Source of the DNA: Zavarzinella formosa DSM 19928
GTDB lineage: Bacteria > Planctomycetota > Planctomycetia > Gemmatales > Gemmataceae
NCBI RefSeq assembly: GCF_000255705.1
Contig: NZ_JH636443.1
Location: 433,863 to 496,631 of the forward strand
DNA: 62,769 nucleotides
Reading direction: 5' to 3'
This document shows, piece by piece, positions 25,835 to 35,452 of the stretch. The first letter of the stretch is position 1. Each line of letters begins with the position of its first letter. Both the position numbers and the translations under genes were made by a program. The notes beneath the pieces are model-generated. The model searched no databases. It saw only the letters and a list, made by a program, of their open reading frames with translations, and was not told the DNA's origin.

Positions 25835-26724
25835 CTTCCCCTCTCTTTGTGGTTTCCGACCCGGTCTTGCGGGATCAACTGGCCTTGTTGCGGCCATCAT
25901 TCCGTCAGCCGGTTGCCGTGGCCGACCTCGCGGAACATCGCCGGGGAATCTGGGACTTCCGCAAACTTCTGGAATTTCGCCGCTTGTTGGCCCAACATCG
26001 TCACATCCACGCCTTGGGCCAACAAGCGGCGAAGACAGTGGCCCTTGCCGGTGTCGGGCTGAAATTCTCGAACCTGTGGATCAGCGGGGACATCCCCGGA
26101 GCTTCCTTCCGCTATTTGAACCGGGAATTTGCCACGCTGGCGTGGCCTTGGGCCGTTCCCCCCGAGTCGCCGCCGTTGAACCGGGAGGAGACACTGGCGA
26201 AATTCGGCATCCCGCCGACGGCATTTGTGTTTGCCAGCGCCAGCCGGCTCTTCGAGAAGATCGAGGCGTTGCCGTCGATCTGGGGATTCGAGATGCTCCG
26301 GTATCCGCAGCCGGATATTTACCTGTTGATCCACGGGGACGGGCCGAAGGCCGCCGAAGTGGAAGAACTCACCCGAAATCTGGCCCCGGAGGGAACGCGG
26401 ATTCGATTGGTCGGCACCAGTCTGCCGCTGGCCGGGGTCTTCGGAATCGCCGATGTGGTGATCGCCACGAACGAGGAAAGCGTGATGGCGGCCCTGACGG
26501 CCCGCAAGCCGATCATCGCCCCCCGGATTTTTTCAACCATGTTGCGGGACGGCGAACAAGCCCTGCTGATGGAACCGGCCGAGCCGCCCACCGTGGGCAA
26601 AAAAATGACGCGACTGTTTGCGGATGAAAACTTGAGGATGCGGCTGGTGAAAGCCGCCGAACCATTGCGGGAACAATATTCCCCGGCGAACGCGGCCCGA
26701 GAATTGGAAACAGCCCGCCGATAG
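25831..26724 (+). CDS. Glycosyltransferase-like protein (GT-B type)
   Basis: A 297-residue protein overlapping hpt by four bases. The C-terminal two-thirds look like a GT4/GT-B nucleotide-sugar-binding half: FVFASASRLFEKIEALPSIW, DIYLLIHGDGPKAAEVEEL, IRLVGTSLPLAGVFGIADVV and NEESVMAALTARKPIIAP. The N-terminal acceptor domain is short (about 110 residues) compared with usual GT4 enzymes, so it may be a reduced form. Donor and acceptor are unknown. Coupling to hpt is unusual and says little about its role. Confidence 0.72.
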   Translation: MTSPLFVVSDPVLRDQLALLRPSFRQPVAVADLAEHRRGIWDFRKLLEFRRLLAQHRHIHALGQQAAKTVALAGVGLKFSNLWISGDIPGASFRYLNREFATLAWPWAVPPESPPLNREETLAKFGIPPTAFVFASASRLFEKIEALPSIWGFEMLRYPQPDIYLLIHGDGPKAAEVEELTRNLAPEGTRIRLVGTSLPLAGVFGIADVVIATNEESVMAALTARKPIIAPRIFSTMLRDGEQALLMEPAEPPTVGKKMTRLFADENLRMRLVKAAEPLREQYSPANAARELETARR

Positions 26725-26733
26725 ATGGCGGAA

Positions 26734-27513
26734 TCACACCCGCAGCCCGGCCAGTTTCCGGCCCCGGACAACACAAGCCCGAGAGATGCCTTCCTGGATC
26801 CAGCGGCTGAATTCCTTGGGGTTTGAGTCCCGTTCCGTGCCCCCCGGCCCTTTTGTTCCGACCCAGATTTTTTTGCCGGGGACGTTTAGCCAATAATGCT
26901 TCTCGCCGGTTGACCGGTTTTCAGTCCACAGATACTGTTCCGCGTCGATGAGTGTCACGTGGGTAATCGGATGGCGGCGAAAAAGGGCCTCGGCAATCTT
27001 CAGGAAAACAGCCGTCGGCGCCGTCACCCTCGCCGGGAAGCCCCGCACCCATTGCAAGCCCAATCCCCCCGGAACGTAAGGCAACTGGCCGGTGACCAAT
27101 TGCGCGGGCACGGTCAATCCGGCCGACTCCAACGCCTTGACCTCGCCCCAATCGGCCGCCGTTCTCGGGATCAGCAGGACGGCGACTCGCTTCCTCATCT
27201 GGCAGGTTTCGCAATTGCACTCTTGGCCGATGCGGTGGTCCGGGGAAGTGTTGCACTCAGCCAGCCGGCATTGCAGCCGAATGAATTCCGCCTGTTCCCC
27301 CTGCCCGGTGAACATGAGCCAGTTGGCATAGGCCAGTCTCGGCTCGTCTTTTGGAGGAATATCAAGCACGGCATGCCTCAAGGCCATTCCCTCTTCCGGG
27401 TTGGTTTTGACGGTGTCGGCCAACTGACCGGACGCATCCACGCCTTGCGCATCCAGACTCAAATCGACGGTGGGGGGAAGTTGCTCGGACGAGTCCGCTT
27501 TGGGGACGCTCAT
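26734..27513 (-). CDS. TIGR02996 repeat-companion domain protein
   Basis: A 259-residue protein. Residues about 40-85 match the TIGR02996 domain (MALRHAVLDIPPKDEPRLAYANWL, then GEQAEFIRLQCRLAECN), a small domain largely restricted to Gemmata and relatives and often fused to repeat proteins. A CNCETC motif and a large unassigned region follow (LPYVPGGLGLQWVRGFPARV, AEALFRRHPITHVTLIDAEQYLW). Function unknown. I choose the ATG at 27513 because GGAG lies about 8 bases upstream; the frame runs on to 27789 without a convincing site. The C-terminus converges with the glycosyltransferase gene, 9 bases away. Confidence 0.8.
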   Translation of the reverse strand: MSVPKADSSEQLPPTVDLSLDAQGVDASGQLADTVKTNPEEGMALRHAVLDIPPKDEPRLAYANWLMFTGQGEQAEFIRLQCRLAECNTSPDHRIGQECNCETCQMRKRVAVLLIPRTAADWGEVKALESAGLTVPAQLVTGQLPYVPGGLGLQWVRGFPARVTAPTAVFLKIAEALFRRHPITHVTLIDAEQYLWTENRSTGEKHYWLNVPGKKIWVGTKGPGGTERDSNPKEFSRWIQEGISRACVVRGRKLAGLRV

Positions 27514-27953
27514 GGAGAGGACTCCGATCAGCCGTTCAGGAGATGAGATGTCCGGAACACTCTGTCCGAAACAACGCAAGCTTGGCTGATATTCGAACTT
27601 GTCAGTTTGCGTGTCACTGACTCCGGTCATCGTGCCGCGCGTGTGTTTGTCTGTCAAACGAATTGTGGGCGGTTCCTTTGGCCGGTCACACGGATTGCTT
27701 ATCCCCGGCGTTAAACTTTTGAATCGACGGGAATGACCGGGCCGAACATTCTGCGGCTGGAAAATCGCCGCCCCGTCCGTTCGCGACATCCGGCAAAGTC
27801 CGCCGGGCGCGAACCATCAAGCGGCGCCATGCCTGCCTCAATGAAACTTCCGATTGCTCTCGGGCGATTCGGGCGTATAAGATAACCAATACCTCCCCGC
27901 CGGTGCGCGATCACGCCCCCGCCTCGCCCGTTTCGACCCTCGGAACCGATTTC
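27514..27953. other. Intergenic region between divergent genes
   Basis: About 440 bases between the TIGR02996 gene and the divergent DUF1592 gene. It must hold both promoters. I see no tRNA, no strong hairpin and no coding frame with a binding site. Confidence 0.5.
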
Positions 27954-30254
27954 ATGCGATTGCCCTTTGTCTTGACCTTCCTGTTGGGGATCGCCGCCGC
28001 CGTTCCGGCTGTTGCCGCGGACTTTGGCAAGGAGGGGGTCGCGTTCCTCCAAAAGCATTGCATCGCCTGCCACGGGGAAAAGAAGAAAAACGCCGGCGTG
28101 GCCTTGCACACCCTCACCGACGAAGCCTCGCTGCTGAAGAATCGCAAACTATGGGATAAGGTGTTGAAGACGGTGGCCGAGGGGGAGATGCCGCCGGCCG
28201 ACAAGCCACAACCGATGGCCGACGAGAGTGAAAAATTCGTCGCCATGCTCAACGCGATCTTCGACAAGGCCGACCTGACCGCCAAGCCGGACCCCGGCCG
28301 GGTGACCATTCGCCGGTTGAACAAGACCGAATACGCCAACACCGTGCGCGACCTCGTCGGCATCGACTTCAACCCCGCCGAGGATTTCCCGGCTGACGAC
28401 ATCGGCTACGGCTTCGACAACATCGGAGACGTGCTGACGCTTTCCCCCGTGTTGCTGGAACGCTATCTGGCCGCCGCCGAGTCGATCATGGACCGGGCGA
28501 TCATCCCGGTGTTGCCGAAGACGCCGGAACGCTGGGTGGGGGGCAAATACCTCGAACCCTCGACCAACCCGGACAAGGTCGGTAAATTCCGGCCGATCAC
28601 CACCGGCAACCTGAACTCCCAATACTCCCTGACTCTCACCGGCGATTACGTGTTCCGCTTCCGGGCCTACGCGGAAACCGTGGACAACGAGCCGGTGAAG
28701 TTGAGCATCACGCTGGACGGCAAGGAAATGAACGTCGTCACCATCCCCGGCGGGGATGAAAAGACAGCGAAGTTCTTTGAAACCAAGATGAAGATTGACA
28801 AAGGCAACACCCGGATCGCCGTCAACTTCGTCAACCCGAAGAAAGACGACAAGGGCAAGGAACGCAAGCTCCTGGTCGAGAACTTCAACCTGAACGGTCC
28901 CGCCGACACCCGGCCGGAGACGCAGAAGAAACTGCTGGCGGCCGACGCTTCCAAGCCGAAACGGGAACAGATCCGCGAGATCATGAGCCGGTTCGCCACC
29001 AAGGCGTATCGCCGCCCGGCCACCCCGGAGGAAGTCGAACGGTTGGTGAAACTGGTGGAAGCCGGTGAAGCCAAGGGAGAAAAGTTTGAAGCGGCCGTCC
29101 AGTTCGCTTTTCAAGCCGTGCTGACCTCGCCGAAGTTCCTGTTCCGCGTCGAACTCGACGACCGGCCCGACTCGGCCGACGCCCACCCCATCGGCGAGTA
29201 TCAACTGGCTTCCCGCCTCTCTTACTTCATCTGGGCCTCGATGCCGGACGATGAACTCTTCGCCCTTGCCGCCAAGAACCAACTGAGCGCCAACCTCGAA
29301 TCGCAAGTGAAGCGGATGCTGAAAGACCCGAAGGCGGCCACGCTGGTGGACAACTTCGTGATGCAATGGCTCCAGTTGAAACGGCTCGCCACCTTCGCCC
29401 CCGATCAAAAAATGTTCCCGCAATTCAACGAGGACATCCGCCGATCAATGATGCGGGAAACCCAATTGTTCTTCGAGGAACTGGTGCGGGAAGACCGTTC
29501 GATCCTCGACATCATTGATGGCCGCTACACCTATCTCGACGGCAAACTGGCGGGCGTCTACGGCATCAAAGACACCAAGGGCAACGACTGGGGAACCAAG
29601 AAACCAACCCCCGGCGGCAAGGAAATCCCGTGGGAGAAATTCGTGCGGGTGGAACTCCCGGCTGACGGTGTTCGCGGCGGCATTCTCACCCAGGCGAGCG
29701 TCCTCACCGTGACCTCCAATCCGACGCGAACCTCCCCGGTGAAACGCGGCCGCTGGGTGCTGGAACAAATCCTTGGCACGCCGCCTCCGCCCCCGCCTCC
29801 GGACGTGCCGGAACTGAAGGAAGATTCCAAGGCCGTCTCCAGCGGCAGCCTCCGCCAACGGATGGAAGAACACCGTAAAAACCCAAGCTGTGCCAATTGT
29901 CACGCGAAGATGGACGCGATGGGCTTCGCCTTCGAGAACTTCGACGCGATTGGCAAATACCGCTGGAAAGACGGCGAATTCAACATCGACCCGGCCGGAA
30001 AACTTCCCGACGGCAAACAATTCAAGAATCCGCAGGAGTTGAAGCTGCTTCTGAAAGAGAAGAAGGAACTGATCGCCCGCAACTGGGCCGAAAAGATGCT
30101 GACTTACGCCCTCGGCCGCGGCTTGGAGTTCTACGACAAGCGAACACTGAAAGCGGTCGTCGCCGGAACGGCCAAAGGAGAATACAAGTTCTCCGCGTTG
30201 GTGACCGAGATTGTGAAGAGCGATGCGTTTCGGATGAGGCGGGGAAAGAGCTAA
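27954..30254 (+). CDS. DUF1592/DUF1588-family planctomycetal cytochrome protein
   Basis: A 766-residue exported protein with a signal peptide (MRLPFVLTFLLGIAAAVPAVAA). A c-type heme motif C36-I-A-C39-H40 sits in the N-terminal PSCyt1-like domain. Then come the DUF1587 region (VTIRRLNKTEYANTVRDLVG), a beta domain (about 190-310), DUF1595 (KAYRRPATPEEVERLVKLV), DUF1592 (RVELDDRPDSADAHPIGEYQLASRLSYFIW), DUF1588 (GGILTQASVLTVTSNPTRTSPVKRG and CANCHAKMDAMGFAFENFDAIG) and DUF1585. This is the full planctomycete/verrucomicrobial architecture. The biochemical role is unproven; heme-linked oxidation outside the cytoplasm is likely. It precedes the DUF1552 gene, its habitual partner. Confidence 0.93.
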   Translation: MRLPFVLTFLLGIAAAVPAVAADFGKEGVAFLQKHCIACHGEKKKNAGVALHTLTDEASLLKNRKLWDKVLKTVAEGEMPPADKPQPMADESEKFVAMLNAIFDKADLTAKPDPGRVTIRRLNKTEYANTVRDLVGIDFNPAEDFPADDIGYGFDNIGDVLTLSPVLLERYLAAAESIMDRAIIPVLPKTPERWVGGKYLEPSTNPDKVGKFRPITTGNLNSQYSLTLTGDYVFRFRAYAETVDNEPVKLSITLDGKEMNVVTIPGGDEKTAKFFETKMKIDKGNTRIAVNFVNPKKDDKGKERKLLVENFNLNGPADTRPETQKKLLAADASKPKREQIREIMSRFATKAYRRPATPEEVERLVKLVEAGEAKGEKFEAAVQFAFQAVLTSPKFLFRVELDDRPDSADAHPIGEYQLASRLSYFIWASMPDDELFALAAKNQLSANLESQVKRMLKDPKAATLVDNFVMQWLQLKRLATFAPDQKMFPQFNEDIRRSMMRETQLFFEELVREDRSILDIIDGRYTYLDGKLAGVYGIKDTKGNDWGTKKPTPGGKEIPWEKFVRVELPADGVRGGILTQASVLTVTSNPTRTSPVKRGRWVLEQILGTPPPPPPPDVPELKEDSKAVSSGSLRQRMEEHRKNPSCANCHAKMDAMGFAFENFDAIGKYRWKDGEFNIDPAGKLPDGKQFKNPQELKLLLKEKKELIARNWAEKMLTYALGRGLEFYDKRTLKAVVAGTAKGEYKFSALVTEIVKSDAFRMRRGKS

Positions 30255-30259
30255 AAACG

Positions 30260-30346
30260 CAAGTTCCAACTTCCAACTTGGAAGTTCCAAGTTGACGCGA
30301 GCTGACAAAGTTGAAAGTTGGAACTTTTAAGTTGGAACTTCAAACA
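30260..30346. repeat. Short palindromic repeats of AAGTTCCAACTT type
   Basis: The gap between the DUF1592 and DUF1552 genes carries the perfect palindrome ACTTCCAA-C-TTGGAAGT and several AAGTTGGAACTT-like units on both strands, together about 87 bases. They could fold as an intercistronic hairpin. The pattern is like the short repeats at 19911, 47927 and 62398. Confidence 0.65.
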
Positions 30347-30371
30347 AAGAACCGCACATAGGGGAACAAAC

Positions 30372-31709
30372 GTGCAGCAGATTTCTCGCCGGACCATGCT
30401 TCGCGGAATCGGGGCCACCGTGGCGTTGCCGTGGCTGGACTCGATGGGGGCCGTCACCTCATGGGCGGCCCCGGTGGACGGGAAGGCGGCCCCGGCCCCG
30501 AACCGGATGGCGTTCCTCTATGTGCCCAACGGCAAGAACATGGCCGATTGGACGCCGAAGACCGAGGGAGCGCTGACCGATCTTCCGGCGATTCTGCAAC
30601 CGCTCGCCAAGGTGAAAGATGATCTGCTCATCCTGACGGGGCTGACGGCTGACAAGGCCCGCGCCCACGGCGACGGCGGTGGCGACCATGCCCGTGCCTT
30701 GGGGGCCTTCCTCACCGGTTGCCAGCCTCGCAAGACAGACGGGGCAGATATCCGGTCCGGCGTTTCCGTGGATCAAGTGGCGGCCGGTCGACTGGCCGAT
30801 GTCACCCGCCTCCCCTCGCTGGAAATCGGCGGCGAAGCCGGTTCGATGGCCGGGAATTGTGACAGCGGTTATTCCTGCGTTTACTCTTCCACGATGTCGT
30901 GGCGGTCGGCCACGCAGCCGTTGCCGAAGGAAGTGAATCCGAAACTGGTGTTTGAACGCCTCTTCGGCTCAGGCGGCGATGCCGAGCGGGCCAAACGGGA
31001 TGCCCGCCGCAAGAGCGTGCTGGACTTCGTGCGGGAAGACTCGGCCGACCTCAAAAACAAGCTCGGATCAAACGACCAGCGCAAGCTGGACGAATACTTC
31101 TCGGCCATCCGCGACGTGGAACAACGCATCGCCCGCGCGGACAAGCTCCCACCGGTGAAAACCCCGGACTACAAAGCCCCGGCCACCATCCCCGCGAATT
31201 ATGCCGAGCATCTGCGCATCTTGGCGGACTTGATGGTGCTGGCCTTCCAAGCCGATGTCACCCGCGTATGCACCTTCGTGCTGGCCAACGAGGGGAGCAA
31301 CAAGCCCTACCCGTTCGCTGGTGTTCCCGAGGGGCACCACGACCTGTCGCACCACGGCAACGATGCCAAGAAGAAGGAAAAGATCCGGGACATCAACAAG
31401 TTCCACACGACCCAACTAGCTTACCTCATCGAGAAATTGAAGAGCGTAACGGAAGGGGACGGCACCCTGCTCGACCACTGCATGCTCGCCTACGGCAGCG
31501 GCAACTCGGACGGCAACGCGCACAACCACGAAGACCTGCCGATCCTCGTCGCGGGTCGCGGTTGCGGCACGATCAAAACCGGCCGGCACTTGAAGTTCGC
31601 CAAGGAAACCCCGCTCAACAACCTCTGGCTCTCCATGCTCGACCGCATGGACGTAAAGCTCAACAACCTCGGCGACAGCACCGGCCACCTGCCGGGGTTG
31701 AAGGGGTAA
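30372..31709 (+). CDS. DUF1552 family protein with Tat-like signal
   Basis: A 445-residue protein. It begins MQQISRRTMLRGIGATVALP, a twin-arginine-type export signal, and continues with the DUF1552 domain: MAFLYVPNGKNMADWTP, GGDHARALGAFLTG and SVDQVAAGRLADVTRLPSLE. GEAGSMAGNCDSGYSCVYSS and DHCMLAYGSGNSDGNAHNHEDLPILVAG follow. The fold is sulfatase/phosphatase-like (related to DUF1501), but the reaction is unknown. It almost always pairs with the DUF1592 protein, as here. The start is a GTG with AGGGGA about 5-8 bases upstream; the upstream frame crosses the repeat region. Confidence 0.92.
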   Translation: MQQISRRTMLRGIGATVALPWLDSMGAVTSWAAPVDGKAAPAPNRMAFLYVPNGKNMADWTPKTEGALTDLPAILQPLAKVKDDLLILTGLTADKARAHGDGGGDHARALGAFLTGCQPRKTDGADIRSGVSVDQVAAGRLADVTRLPSLEIGGEAGSMAGNCDSGYSCVYSSTMSWRSATQPLPKEVNPKLVFERLFGSGGDAERAKRDARRKSVLDFVREDSADLKNKLGSNDQRKLDEYFSAIRDVEQRIARADKLPPVKTPDYKAPATIPANYAEHLRILADLMVLAFQADVTRVCTFVLANEGSNKPYPFAGVPEGHHDLSHHGNDAKKKEKIRDINKFHTTQLAYLIEKLKSVTEGDGTLLDHCMLAYGSGNSDGNAHNHEDLPILVAGRGCGTIKTGRHLKFAKETPLNNLWLSMLDRMDVKLNNLGDSTGHLPGLKG

Positions 31710-31734
31710 GTTTCAAAACGGCGATTTCGTCCAT

Positions 31735-31867
31735 GTGAAGCCGCGACTCGGAGGCTTTGCGAAGAGGAGCGAGTTTTGAGATGGTCACGGCGAACGGCGA
31801 TTATTGGCCTTCGGTGATCATCTCCGAACTCGCTCCTCTCCGCAAAGCCTCCGAGTCGCGGCTTCAC
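31735..31867. repeat. Dispersed long hairpin, copy 1
   Basis: Arms of about 54 bases, starting GTGAAGCCGCGACTCGG and ending CCGAGTCGCGGCTTCAC, pair with a few mismatches around a loop of about 25 bases. A second copy is at 37418-37550. Compared with copy 2, base changes in one arm are matched in the other (CTCGG/CCGAG here, CGCGG/CCGCG there). It lies after the DUF1552 stop. Confidence 0.9.
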
Positions 31868-31978
31868 TGTTGCCACATTTCATTTTTTTGGCAAAACGTC
31901 AACAACACATCCCGGTCGGGTGTTCGGTCTTGGGACAGGCCCGTCAAATGACGGAGTCCGGTTCCTTGGAGCGCCAAG

Positions 31979-34513
31979 ATGCCCGCTTTCGCCCGCTGTC
32001 TGTTTCTCTTGTGGGCCACGTCCCCGCTGGCGGCCCAGACGCCCGAGCAAGGGCCGGCGCCGAGGCATGTCGATCAGCATGGCGATCCGCTGCCGGAGGG
32101 AGCCATCCAGCGTTTCGGATCGCTGCGGTTGCGGCATCCGCAGTTGACCGATTTCACCGTCTTGGCCGATGGAAAAACCATCGTCACGGTCGGGAAGGAC
32201 CGGACAATCCGGCGCTGGGACTTGGACACGGGCAGGCAGACCAGTCTGGTTCGCCTGTCAGAACAAGCCATCTTTGGCGAACTGCTCTCCGCTGACGGTA
32301 ACTCCGTGTTGGCTGACACAGAGGTCGGGAGAAACGCCTCAAAGGGTGTTTTCAACGCCGCCACCGGCCGGATGATCGCGTCATTTTCCATCAGAGAAAT
32401 GACTTCACGTGTGCATGATGTGGCCAGTTCCCCCGATGGGGCGCTCATTGCCGTGGTCGGCGGCAACCAGCATCTCATCTTGTTCAATGTGAAAGCGAAT
32501 CAGGCTAAATCCGTGAGTTTGGCGGAGGCGAGGACAGGGGCCGCTGAGGAACAAATGCGGCTGGCGTTTAGCGCCGACGGTCGGCGATTGGCGGTTGGCG
32601 CCGTCGACGGCCGACTCGTCGTTCTTGACTCAGGCACCGGCAAGGAACTGTTCGCCCGCAATTCCCGATCAGGAATGGCCGCATTCTTTCCGTCAGGGGA
32701 CCGGCTGGCCATTTTGGAAGAAGCCCAGATTGGCCGTGAGTGGTTTACGGTCTTGCGAGTGATTAACGCGGAGACGGGCGATGTGGTGTTCACCGTGCCG
32801 GGGCCGACGCCGATCTCGACGAGTTGCCGGGACCTGACTGTTTCGCCAGACAGCCGATGGGTGGCTGTCACAGTGAGCGACGAGACGACGGTGCATGATG
32901 CCGGAACGGGGCAAGTCGTTCGACGGATACTTGCCGGCCAACAGTTCTCGTATGGCGCGGCGTGCCGATACTCAAGGGACGGGACCAAACTGATTCTCCG
33001 CAGCGGGCCTCGTCTGTTGGTGCGAAATGCCACGGACGGAAGCCCCGCTGCCGACGAGGACTCATCGGCGGAGTTCCATCGGGCGGTCAGTTCGCCGGAC
33101 GGCCGATGGCTGGCCATGCCGAACGACATCGCCGGCACAATGGAATTGTGGGATGCCCGGTCGGCCCGTCGAATCCGCATGCTTTCCATGCGGCCGGAAG
33201 ACACGCATCAGATCGCATTCGTGGACGACGGGCGGATCATCCGGGCCATCAATCGGGGCGGCGCCATCTTGAATTGGGGCACGGCGACCGGACGAACGAC
33301 CGCTGTTCCTTTGCGTGTCGGAATGCCTTCGTTGCATTCAAACTGGCTGACGCCGGACGGCCAGACGGTTTTGACAGCGACGACGAAAAAAAACGATGAC
33401 GGCGCGACTCTGCGTGTTGTCGCATCCAATGCGGTATCCGGCCGCCCGCGATTGGTGGTTGCCATTAATCAAAATGACATCAACAATCCGCATATCCGCC
33501 AGCCGGGCGACGATTACATGCTGGCCACCACGTTGCGGGGCGATACTCAATTGATTGACTTACGCACCGGCAAAGCCCGTGGCCCGTTCAAAGGGGCCGT
33601 CGCGGGGTTTTCTCATGACAGTCGCTGGCTCTGGGTTCTGTCGTCCATTCAAAAAAATGATAACGTCATCGAGATCAGGGAAGCCGCGTCCGGCGAGGTG
33701 ATCTCCCGGCCGCCGGCCACGGCGTTCAAGGATTTAACCGATGATTTGCATATCCGAGGCCGGAAGGCCGTCTTTATGGACGGGCGCCATCTGAGACTGC
33801 TCGACTTGGCCACCGCGAGCCAGCTTGGCGTGTGGTCGTTGCCCCAAAACAGCATGGGTCCGAAAAACATTTTCCCACTTCAACCGGCGCCAATGGTTTT
33901 TCTCGACACCAACACCGTGCTGACCCCATTCGACGACGGCACCGCCATGACTTGGGATCTCTCGGCCTTCCCGCTGAAAACATTAAGCAAGACACACACA
34001 GAGGAAGACATGGCGGCTTGGTGGGGCGATTTGGTCGGCGACTCCACGACGGCCTACCAAGCCATCTGGAAACTGTCGGAGACCCCTTCGGACATCCTCG
34101 TGCCGTTCCTGCGGCAACGCCTCCGGCCGATCACGGTGCCGAACACGGCCGAGTGGGCCAAGCTGATAGCCGACTTGAACGACCCAGCGTTCCGCGTGCG
34201 AGCCTCGGCCTATCGGCGGTTGGAACAATTCGGCTCCGGCGTTTCGGATAGACTGTCTGACAAGTTTCGGAAACCGCAATCCCCGGAAGTTCGCGAGCAG
34301 TTGGAGCGTTTGGCCACGCGACACGCCGGGACCGTCCTTTCTCCCGAAACCCTCCGCTTCCTGCGGGCACTGGTGGTACTGGAAGAAATCAACACCCCCG
34401 CCGCCCGCCGGTTGGTCGAGGAACTGACACACGGCGTCACGACCGCCCGAGAGACCACGGCGGCGATCACGACGTTGAGCCGGATGCCGGACGCGGAGTC
34501 GTGGCGGCGGTAA
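31979..34513 (+). CDS. Exported WD40-repeat protein
   Basis: An 844-residue protein with a signal peptide (MPAFARCLFLLWATSPLAAQ). Beta-propeller repeats follow to about residue 690, with recurring VTVGKDRTIRRWDLDTGRQ, DVASSPDGALIAVVGG, SFSADGRRLAVGAVDGRLVV-type and MTWDLS elements. A helical C-terminal segment (DPAFRVRASAYRRLEQFG, then REQLERLATRHAG) is typical of planctomycete WD40 proteins. It is probably a binding scaffold at the cell surface. GGAG lies 9 bases before the ATG. The next gene, eutC, starts 68 bases downstream. Confidence 0.88.
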   Translation: MPAFARCLFLLWATSPLAAQTPEQGPAPRHVDQHGDPLPEGAIQRFGSLRLRHPQLTDFTVLADGKTIVTVGKDRTIRRWDLDTGRQTSLVRLSEQAIFGELLSADGNSVLADTEVGRNASKGVFNAATGRMIASFSIREMTSRVHDVASSPDGALIAVVGGNQHLILFNVKANQAKSVSLAEARTGAAEEQMRLAFSADGRRLAVGAVDGRLVVLDSGTGKELFARNSRSGMAAFFPSGDRLAILEEAQIGREWFTVLRVINAETGDVVFTVPGPTPISTSCRDLTVSPDSRWVAVTVSDETTVHDAGTGQVVRRILAGQQFSYGAACRYSRDGTKLILRSGPRLLVRNATDGSPAADEDSSAEFHRAVSSPDGRWLAMPNDIAGTMELWDARSARRIRMLSMRPEDTHQIAFVDDGRIIRAINRGGAILNWGTATGRTTAVPLRVGMPSLHSNWLTPDGQTVLTATTKKNDDGATLRVVASNAVSGRPRLVVAINQNDINNPHIRQPGDDYMLATTLRGDTQLIDLRTGKARGPFKGAVAGFSHDSRWLWVLSSIQKNDNVIEIREAASGEVISRPPATAFKDLTDDLHIRGRKAVFMDGRHLRLLDLATASQLGVWSLPQNSMGPKNIFPLQPAPMVFLDTNTVLTPFDDGTAMTWDLSAFPLKTLSKTHTEEDMAAWWGDLVGDSTTAYQAIWKLSETPSDILVPFLRQRLRPITVPNTAEWAKLIADLNDPAFRVRASAYRRLEQFGSGVSDRLSDKFRKPQSPEVREQLERLATRHAGTVLSPETLRFLRALVVLEEINTPAARRLVEELTHGVTTARETTAAITTLSRMPDAESWRR

Positions 34514-34581
34514 GATCGACCAAGCGAAGTGGCGATACGATTGATGGCCCCTTGTGTCCGAACATTAACTCCCGCTTTTCC

Positions 34582-35352
34582 ATGCCGCTCCCGGACGAAT
34601 CTCTCGCCGAAGCTGATCTTGCCCGCCTGTTGCAAGAGGCTCTGGCTCGCACGCCCGCCCGGTTGATGGTAGGCCGGGCCGGGCCGGGGTATCTCACTTC
34701 CACCTGGCTGAAGTTGCGAGCCGATCATGCCGCCGCCCGTGATGCGGTCCATGCGGAGATAGATCTGCCCCGTGATTTTTCGGGGCGTTCTTTTCTCGAA
34801 CTGCGCACGCGAGCTTGCTCCAAGGCCGAGTACCTGATGCGGCCCGACCGGGGCCGGGAGTTGGACGACGGTTCACTCGAACTGCTCAGGCCGCACACCA
34901 TCTCGGCCGATGTGCTGTTCATCATCGGGGACGGCCTCTCGGCGGCGGCCGTGCGGTTGAACGCCCTCTCGTTGCTCGATTCGCTGACACTCGCGGCCCG
35001 CGAACGCGGTTGGAGCGTCGGCCCGACGTGCTTTGTCCATCATTGCCGGGTGGGGATTCTCAACGCCCTCGGGGAAGCCCTTCGCCCGACGGTGGCCGTG
35101 CTGTTGATTGGAGAGCGGCCCGGTCTGGCGACGGCCGAAAGCCTGTCCGCGTATCTGGCCCATCGGCCGCAGCGAGGCCATACGGATGCCCAACGGAATT
35201 TGATTTCCAACATCCATGCCAACGGTGTTTCTCTGCCAGATGCAACCGCCCGGCTAATCGCCCTAATCGCCCGAATGATGGCTGTCGGCGCCAGCGGCGT
35301 GGGTATTAAGGAATCGTTGACCGTTAGGCCTCCCCCTCCGGCCGTCGGCTAG
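34582..35352 (+). CDS. eutC: Ethanolamine ammonia-lyase small subunit
   Basis: A 256-residue protein with the EutC signature: [33 protein letters not shown], then [75 protein letters not shown] and a C-terminal [11 protein letters not shown]. With EutB it forms the adenosylcobalamin-dependent lyase that splits ethanolamine into acetaldehyde and ammonia. EutB is not in this window, so this is an isolated subunit locally. Acetyl-CoA synthetase follows 100 bases downstream on the same strand. Start chosen at MPLPDESL by family alignment; no strong binding site is seen. Confidence 0.9.
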   Translation: MPLPDESLAEADLARLLQEALARTPARLMVGRAGPGYLTSTWLKLRADHAAARDAVHAEIDLPRDFSGRSFLELRTRACSKAEYLMRPDRGRELDDGSLELLRPHTISADVLFIIGDGLSAAAVRLNALSLLDSLTLAARERGWSVGPTCFVHHCRVGILNALGEALRPTVAVLLIGERPGLATAESLSAYLAHRPQRGHTDAQRNLISNIHANGVSLPDATARLIALIARMMAVGASGVGIKESLTVRPPPPAVG

Positions 35353-35452
35353 AATCCAGAAACTCGGCGCCAGAAACGTCTTCGCGTCTGGCTTCCGACC
35401 CCTTCCGCTTTTATCCTGTAACCGTACCCACCTGTATCTTTTCGGAGCCGAA

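Noticed and set aside
35369-35392. Hairpin GCCAGA-TCTGGC after eutC as a terminator
   Set aside because: Short stem with mismatches and no T-run; too weak to call.
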